Shown in pieces: positions 58,679 to 64,000 of a DNA stretch of 64,000 nt. Under the pieces are notes generated by a model, which was given only the letters and a program-made list of their open reading frames with translations, was not told the DNA's origin and searched no databases. Source of the DNA: Ramazzottius varieornatus (taxonomy: Eukaryota; Tardigrada; Eutardigrada; Parachela; Ramazzottiidae). The stretch's first letter is position 1, and each line of letters opens with the position of its first letter. Location of the stretch: the NCBI GenBank assembly GCA_001949185.1, contig BDGG01000009.1:212822-276821 (forward strand). Reading direction: 5' to 3'. A program made the translations under genes and the position numbers.

Positions 58679-60879
58679 TTACTGGAAATACTTCTCAATC
58701 TCCGTCGCCATCGCCGCAGCGTCAGGTGAGACTTCATACAACTTCGGACTGCTGTACTTCTTAACGATACACTGCAAACAAGAAGAGCTTATCATCCGCG
58801 CCTTCTACTCTGAGGCGGAAAAGATATCATTCACATGGTTCGAAAAGTTATTCTTTGGAATATTTGGGATCCCAGCAGATAAGCTTAACAAGACTCTTTT
58901 CTCAAGTGGCCCAGGTTTTCGGTGTTACTGGTTGGAAGAGTGCGCCACTTGGATAAAGATTTTGTCGAGTTCAATTATTGAGCTCCTAATTCTGCTAAGT
59001 TTCTCTGTATGTACTGTACCTGCTGTCGTGAAGACGGCGCTGCTTTGACAACTTCCAGTAACTTGGCAGCCAGCGGTTTGACTTCCGCTTCGCTGTAAAA
59101 GCTATAGTACTGCATATCCGCGTCCTGTGGCAAAGAACAGAAAAAGTCAGTCCGCTAAAACTTCGTTAGAACGCGCTTTTTCTGAAAGACTTACCCAGAC
59201 TGGCTCCTCTTCCTCTCCCCGACGCATCAGCATGGTCAAGTACATGGCAGCAGCCGCAATCTTGGATGGTAGTTCCGCGACAAAGTCGATGGTCAGCAGT
59301 GACAGCTCCGTGATGTATTTGGCCAAACAGTACTCTTCCGTACTGGCCTGCAACGTTAAGAATACCGATCAACCTCCACCAGTGACAAGGAGGAGGACAA
59401 AGAGGGCATACCTGGGCAGCTTTACAGCAACGACGGAGAAAGTGAGCTGCTGATGGTCGAGTGAAGTCGAACTGGAGTGCGGCACAGACCACCTGTTCCG
59501 TCTCCAGGATTTGCTGCTTGGAACAGGCCTGGTCCGCGATGAAGACAAAGTCCTCCAGCTCGGGTGGATACACTTCCTCAAACTTGGAGGCGATGAACAT
59601 GCACGTCACTCCAATCAGCTGCAGCTCGTCTTTGGTCACGTCCATCTCGGGAATCTGCAAGAACGCAAGAAACAACACGTGAATGTCAGCAACGATTCCG
59701 CGGAAACACACAACGGAAAACGGCGGATATCGGTGTGAAACCACCCAATCGCTTTGGGCGGATATCCGCAAACGTCGACGGAGCACGACGGCAATCCGAT
59801 AATGGAAAATGACGGAGTCCGCTAATTTCTATTTTTCAAAAGGAAAAACCTGCACTTACAGCCAAGAACCTGTCGATCATGTCCACAGTCAGGAAAAGGG
59901 TGTCCTGCGACATTTTGAACCTGTCAACCAGAGGATGCTGTTATTTCCAGAAAAGAGGACTGGGTCCAAGGAAAAGGCGCCCTACTTGTAAGCAACGGAG
60001 ACGATCCAGTCCATCAGGATGGCTCGCATGCGACCATTGACGGACATTCCCTCCATGTACGAAGCGCTCAGTCGGACCATCTGTTAACGCAAACGATAAA
60101 CTTCATTCGTATATCGTGAGGGAAGAGAACAGGTCTCACTTCGCGCTGATGGAGGTAGTTGTAAATGTGCTCGACATAGGCCACCACCAGCGACTCGTTG
60201 CCCACATCTTCTGTGTAGATGTCGCGCACCTCTGCTGGGCGCTCCCGATATGTCAAAAGACCATTCTCTTTCCCGGCAGTGCGGACAAGATCTTGCAGGA
60301 TGCGTTGGCGCTTGAACTGAGGCATCTGCTCTCGCAGACCGGACAGGGTCGGTAAGACTGCAGCCTTTCCGGGTACGACATTGTCGGGCAGCTTCTTCAT
60401 GTCATCCTGGAACACAATCAACAATCAAATATCAACTCAGCAAGACAATCAACCATCCGCAGAACACACACAGCGATGGCGACCCACAAGATACAACTCT
60501 GGCCACGTTTCGGCATGTATGCACCTAGGACTAACCTGCCCTACAGCACTCCACGAAACACCAACACACATAAAATGGCAAGCTGTGCGGTGAGATCCGA
60601 CCGAATTATCTTCGGTTGAAAAATTCGAACGTGGATGGCTTCTGAGGCCTTTCTGGCCAAAATGCTCACACCAGTCACCAAAAAACTTGTCAAAATTTCA
60701 GCGATACCACCCAGAAGATCCGCACCGTTCAAACTGAAAGGATAAAAGCGAAGGAAACTCACCTTGGGAAGAAGACTGCTCGTGACGATGGCGCGTCTCG
60801 GAGCTGGCTTGATAGCATTGCCTCCTGCTTGTGACGGTTTGAAAGGCTGGTTGTTCGCACGATTTCCTAAGGTAGCCAT
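58679..60879 (-). CDS. CCNB: cyclin B
   Basis: Minus-strand exons 60879-60763, 60406-60140, 60080-59986, 59920-59860, 59654-59412, 59347-59195, 59124-59020 and 58771-58679, 377 aa. The cyclin box begins with MRAILMDWIVSVAYKFKM (about residue 146) and continues with LTVDMIDRFL, GVTCMFIASKFEEVYPPE and ETEQVVCAALQFDFTRP, a clear B-type pattern; the second cyclin fold follows (YITELSLLTIDF, KIAAAAMYLTM). A KEN box lies at residues 85-87 (AGKENGLL), a signal for APC/C-driven destruction. No RxxL destruction box is seen in the first 80 residues, where PRRAIVTSSL stands in the usual place. The protein would activate CDK1 at mitosis. It is convergent with the chromodomain gene and just downstream of GTF2H3 on the same strand. 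Confidence 0.93.
58868..58987. repeat. family A element
   Basis: Hairpin CTCAAGTGGCCCAGG/AGTGCGCCACTTGG in cyclin B intron 7, with right end GTCGAGTTCAATTATTGAGC. Confidence 0.65.
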
Positions 60880-61944
60880 TTTTCTCGATCAACCTGAAAA
60901 CAGAAGGAGAAGGCAAATCAAATAGGATAGACAGGAAGTCAATACCAAAACGCTCTTTAATACTGAAAGAAACGAAACGATCATCTACATCAACGTACAA
61001 TAACGGTTGACGAGGACTCTCCTCCCTTTTCCCGACGAAAGAATGGATCAAGGGTCAACGATCGAGAGGAATCCCACTTTCATACAGGTGCAGGTCAGGG
61101 ATAGGAGGATTCGAGGTCTGCAACGGACAAGACCCGACAAAAAGATTGAGGAGATCGATCTTTCTGACAATCGCTGGATGCAGTCTGCCAGCAAAAAGAA
61201 AAGAGCGTCGAACTGCGATGCTCTTTTGGTGCCTCAAAAGTAGAAACCAATTTTGATTTTGCATTGAAGCTGCAATTACTCGCACTGATTCTGACGTCAC
61301 GGAAGCGATCCTGTTTATCCTCGAGAACCATATTCCAGACCGTGCTTTCCACCCGCATTTTTACCGGGTGAACTTCAAGCTGCCTACCGCATGATAACCG
61401 TACGGCCTAACTTAAATGACTACTTCATCATTCTTAACGCCGGCGATGGTCGACCATAATGACAAATATTCCCCGGGAGCAAACGTTGACCACTGGGCAT
61501 TCGGAAGTGTCAAGACTGTCATCAATTTGGAATAAAAATCTATTCCGAATCCCCATCAACCCAAAGCTCTTATTACGTTCGGCTTGTTTCAGTGCAAGCA
61601 TCTATAAAATATGTACAAGGAAAGCCTTTGGATACTGGAATTTGTTGAGTACGCTAGGGCAACGGTACTGAGAAAGCGGCAAAGGGGCGCCAGGAGTCGA
61701 AAATCCGACGGACCAGACTACATGACCAGCGAAGTTTCGAAAAAAAATCTCGTGGACCAGCTTTGAGGCCGCCTAATAAATGCTTGAAAACTCATGGACC
61801 AAGACCTGTTTTAGCGTCGTGAGCCAGAGAATCTCATGGACCGCGGGTCCACAAGGAGACTGCTGACGCACGCTCGACTGAAGCGCAGTAACATCAATCA
61901 TCAAGAGGAAAAAAATCACTTCCGCAATTCACATCGAGAATATA
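60880..61944. other. gap between cyclin B and GTF2H3
   Basis: About 1.1 kb between two minus-strand genes: GTF2H3 3' UTR and the cyclin B promoter/5' UTR. No further gene, repeat or RNA is supported. Confidence 0.5.
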
Positions 61945-63726
61945 CTAGGAGTTGCCGTTTCTTTCTCGTTGTGTCTCTCCAGTCTTCCTTTTGGCTGGTT
62001 GCGACGATGGTGAAACCTCCGCTGTCTTGCCGTTGGTCAACGGGCCTTTCCGTTTCTGCTTCTGCGGAAGCATGTATTTGAAGACCGAGTTACAGGTTGT
62101 GCACATCGGACCCGGAACACAAAATACTGCAAAACAGACGAGAACTCCCACAAATAATTCCAAATCAAGTTGTTGCTGACGGATGAAGAAAAAAGGTCTT
62201 ACCGGAAAGACAGACGGAACAAACAAAACCAACTTCCACCAGCTTTTGATGGCAGAAACAGGCGGCACGATAGTCAACCTGCACCCTTTCCGGTACCACA
62301 AACTTGGATCGCTCGTCAGCGTCCAGCAGAAAGACCGTCTACAACGAAAGTTTCAGAGTATCCCCGTCTAAAGTGGATGGCTGATTTCCCTCATAATCTA
62401 AGCTGAAAACAGAAGGTATTCACGTTGAGAACTTGGGCAATTCCCGCCGCATTGTCCACTTTGACGTACAGTCCGCCCGTCAGATCGACGGCTTGTTGAA
62501 GGAGCACGGAATCCTCACCCAAGACACAGGCGTCCATCTTGATATTCTGCAACGGTACCCAGAAGAAATCAAAAGATCCACGCGTCTTACGAAACTTCGG
62601 ATCAACTTACCATTTTCTGTGCGGTGAAGATGGTATTGATGAAATGCATGTAATGCGAAGAACTATCCAAACCTGTTTCTATCACCTGCGATATGAAGAC
62701 AATAGCGTTTTCAAAACCAGTGGGGAAGTTCAAGCGAGAGTTATGTTGGGGATGCACTGGACAGAACTCACCAGGACCCGACCATTCACAAGCTGGCCTT
62801 TGGGAGCTTCGCGCTGCAGTCGGTGAATGTCTGAAGAAAAACCCTGAGTAGAACTACATCCTTTCAGTAACTGGAGCATTCTCCTAACCCACAGCAAAGT
62901 GAGCGGGATAGTGCGCCAATGAAGACAGTTTCGTGGCTACTCTCGCTGTTCTGCGTTTCCTTGCTCAGTTCTCTTGTGAGGATGTTGCGAACTGAATTAA
63001 GGACGGCTTCATTGACCATCCGGAAAGCTTCGGGACGGCTGTCGTTAATAGCGGGCCCCGAAGCATCTCCCGTAGGAGGATACAGGAAGTAGCTACAAAG
63101 AAGAAGGAAGAATGGTACTTGAGCTTTAACGAGAAGTCGCGAAACGGATTTCAGCCAGAGCGTCACCTCAAGTGATGCACGCTGTTACTGAAATGTTATT
63201 ACTGGTAGCTGGAAGCGTATGTCACTTGATCTAGAATTTGGGAAATACACAGTGACGGCATGACGTAACCGCGATGTCGTCATGCGCCATTGCCGAAAAC
63301 TTTACAGAAAAACGAACCTTTGGCTTTCCAGGCAGCCCAAGACGACAACCTTATTGTTCGGTTGGATTAATAGGTACGAATTTAGAAATATGAAGATCTG
63401 GTCTAGTGAGAATGCCAGGGAATACTGCAACAAAAGACAGAGAACATAAAAAAACAAGACCAGATAACCTGATAAGATGACTTCATCCAACCTGTTGAGA
63501 TGCATGGCTGGAGGATACTCCGTTGCGAATTGCGCCGCTCTCCATTTGATCGCTCCACCACGATATATTCAGATCGAGGATGACCACAAGAATGTTGCTG
63601 ATGCTTTCTGTCAAGGAATAAAGCATTAATAACAAACTGCACCACCTAAAGGGACCGGTTGTACTCACCCACTCCGGCAGCACCAGTATCTGACGATCCC
63701 AGCGTTGTCAATCCTGTCATCGCCAT
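61945..63726 (-). CDS. GTF2H3: TFIIH core subunit p34 (Tfb4)
   Basis: Nine minus-strand exons: 63726-63669, 63607-63492, 63424-63318, 63092-62893, 62830-62772, 62685-62611, 62546-62424, 62338-62203, 62126-61945; 351 aa. The von Willebrand A-like fold begins with [18 protein letters not shown], then [30 protein letters not shown] and [20 protein letters not shown]. The C-terminal zinc finger is complete: [27 protein letters not shown] and [15 protein letters not shown] Lys-rich tail of about 45 residues follows. p34 pairs with p44 in the TFIIH core used in transcription start and nucleotide excision repair. ATG 63726 (AAGATGG) is chosen; 63720 is a second ATG in the same frame. Only intron 3 (225 nt) is long, and only it holds a family A hairpin. 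Confidence 0.93.
63160..63232. repeat. family A hairpin, degenerate
   Basis: CTCAAGTGATGCACGC/GCGTATGTCACTTGA in GTF2H3 intron 3; outer ends lost. Confidence 0.6.
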
Positions 63727-63920
63727 CTTGCCGCTCGTCGGCGAAAACAGGTTCCTTCCGGCTTGAAGGTCGCCAACAGACCCCACTCCAGATTAGCGAG
63801 GTTCCACTTCGACCCACAGGAAGAAAATTCAGATGAGATTCGTTCATGCACGAGAATCAGGCGAGCCATGTAATCAAGAATCAATCGGTCAGCCTCGTCG
63901 TGCGGCACAACTACAGCCAT
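63717..63920 (-). other. upstream open frame overlapping the GTF2H3 start
   Basis: ATG 63920 (TCGAAATGG) opens 67 codons that end at 63717, ten bases into the GTF2H3 coding region in another frame. If transcribed with GTF2H3 it could limit translation of p34. The peptide (MAVVVPHDEADRLILDYMAR...) has no recognised family and the frame may be chance. Confidence 0.25.
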
Positions 63921-63962
63921 TTCGAACGATAGGATTAATTTCTTATCATGTGACAGCAATAC

Positions 63963-64000
63963 GCTCTTGTGGCGCAACTGGTTAGCGCGTTCGGCTGTTA
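63963..64000 (+). tRNA. tRNA-Asn: tRNA-Asn(GUU), 5' part cut by window end
   Basis: Acceptor strand GCTCTTG, T8, G9, then a D arm with perfect GCGC/GCGC stem and the loop AACTGGTTA, then TTCGG and anticodon loop CTGTTA, giving anticodon GTT at 63997-63999. This matches eukaryotic tRNA-Asn, whose 5' half differs only in the acceptor and D loop. The 3' half lies beyond the window. Confidence 0.9.

Noticed and set aside
1-64000. Regularly recurring GTGGCGCAC units as a CRISPR array
   Set aside because: The units are inverted pairs scattered over 60 kb with irregular spacing, inside introns of animal genes. No direct-repeat and spacer pattern and no cas gene exists.

Overview
The window is nuclear DNA from an animal. 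Coding genes are broken into short exons by GT-AG introns, and the products are metazoan: a BSX homeodomain protein, an MNT-type bHLH-zipper repressor, cohesin STAG, slingshot phosphatase, cyclin B, TFIIH p34, V-ATPase subunit H, TOMM20 and hexosaminidase D. About 18 protein genes lie in 64 kb, most introns are 56-100 nt and intergenic gaps are small, so the genome is compact. A protostome such as a tardigrade would fit, but the species cannot be fixed from this sequence. Exon models were built by hand from splice sites, reading phase and family similarity remembered from training; no alignment or search was run.

Layout. 1.2-4.2 kb: two secreted-protein genes, one a neuropeptide-like precursor (+) and one an Asn/Gly-rich protein with a Cys-rich tail (-). 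6.5-7.8 kb: bsx (+), whose homeobox contains a 15-nt microexon. 8.5-15.5 kb: two tandem SLC13-like transporters (+) that differ by gained or lost introns. 15.7-18.6 kb: MNT (-). 18.6-22.9 kb: no recognisable gene, three different terminal-inverted-repeat elements. 22.9-29.4 kb: cohesin STAG (+). 31.2-34.8 kb: GH20 hexosaminidase D with a membrane anchor (-). 36.8-39.6 kb: two small Cys-rich genes sharing an intron position (-). 40.7-42.6 kb: NAP/TSPY-like protein (+). 43.1-43.6 kb: TOMM20 (+). 44.7-45.6 kb: Gly-rich secreted protein (+). 46.9-50.4 kb: slingshot (+). 51.3-54.1 kb: V-ATPase subunit H (+). 54.8-57.9 kb: a chromodomain protein with a 12-residue Gln-Thr repeat (+). 58.7-60.9 kb: cyclin B (-). 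61.9-63.7 kb: TFIIH p34 (-). The last 38 bases are the 5' part of tRNA-Asn(GUU).

The strongest non-genic signal is a family of short foldback elements (family A). They are built from one or more copies of a hairpin whose arms read CCAAGTGGCGCACG and its complement, and intact copies are bounded by inverted ends close to GAGCTCGGCAAACAAAC. I count about 35 loci, nearly all in introns or intergenic DNA. A second family (B, about nine loci) carries TCAAGGCCGTGCC inside TTTTCTACGA-like ends. Five further element types (C to G) occur once or twice. In the genes modelled here, introns under about 100 nt are element-free and most introns over 200 nt contain one, so the elements account for much of the intron length.

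The genes do not form one pathway. Several serve chromatin and the cell cycle (STAG, cyclin B, TFIIH p34, chromodomain protein, NAP-like, MNT), but this looks like ordinary gene scatter. I see no CRISPR array, no bacterial-style operon and no recognisable virus.
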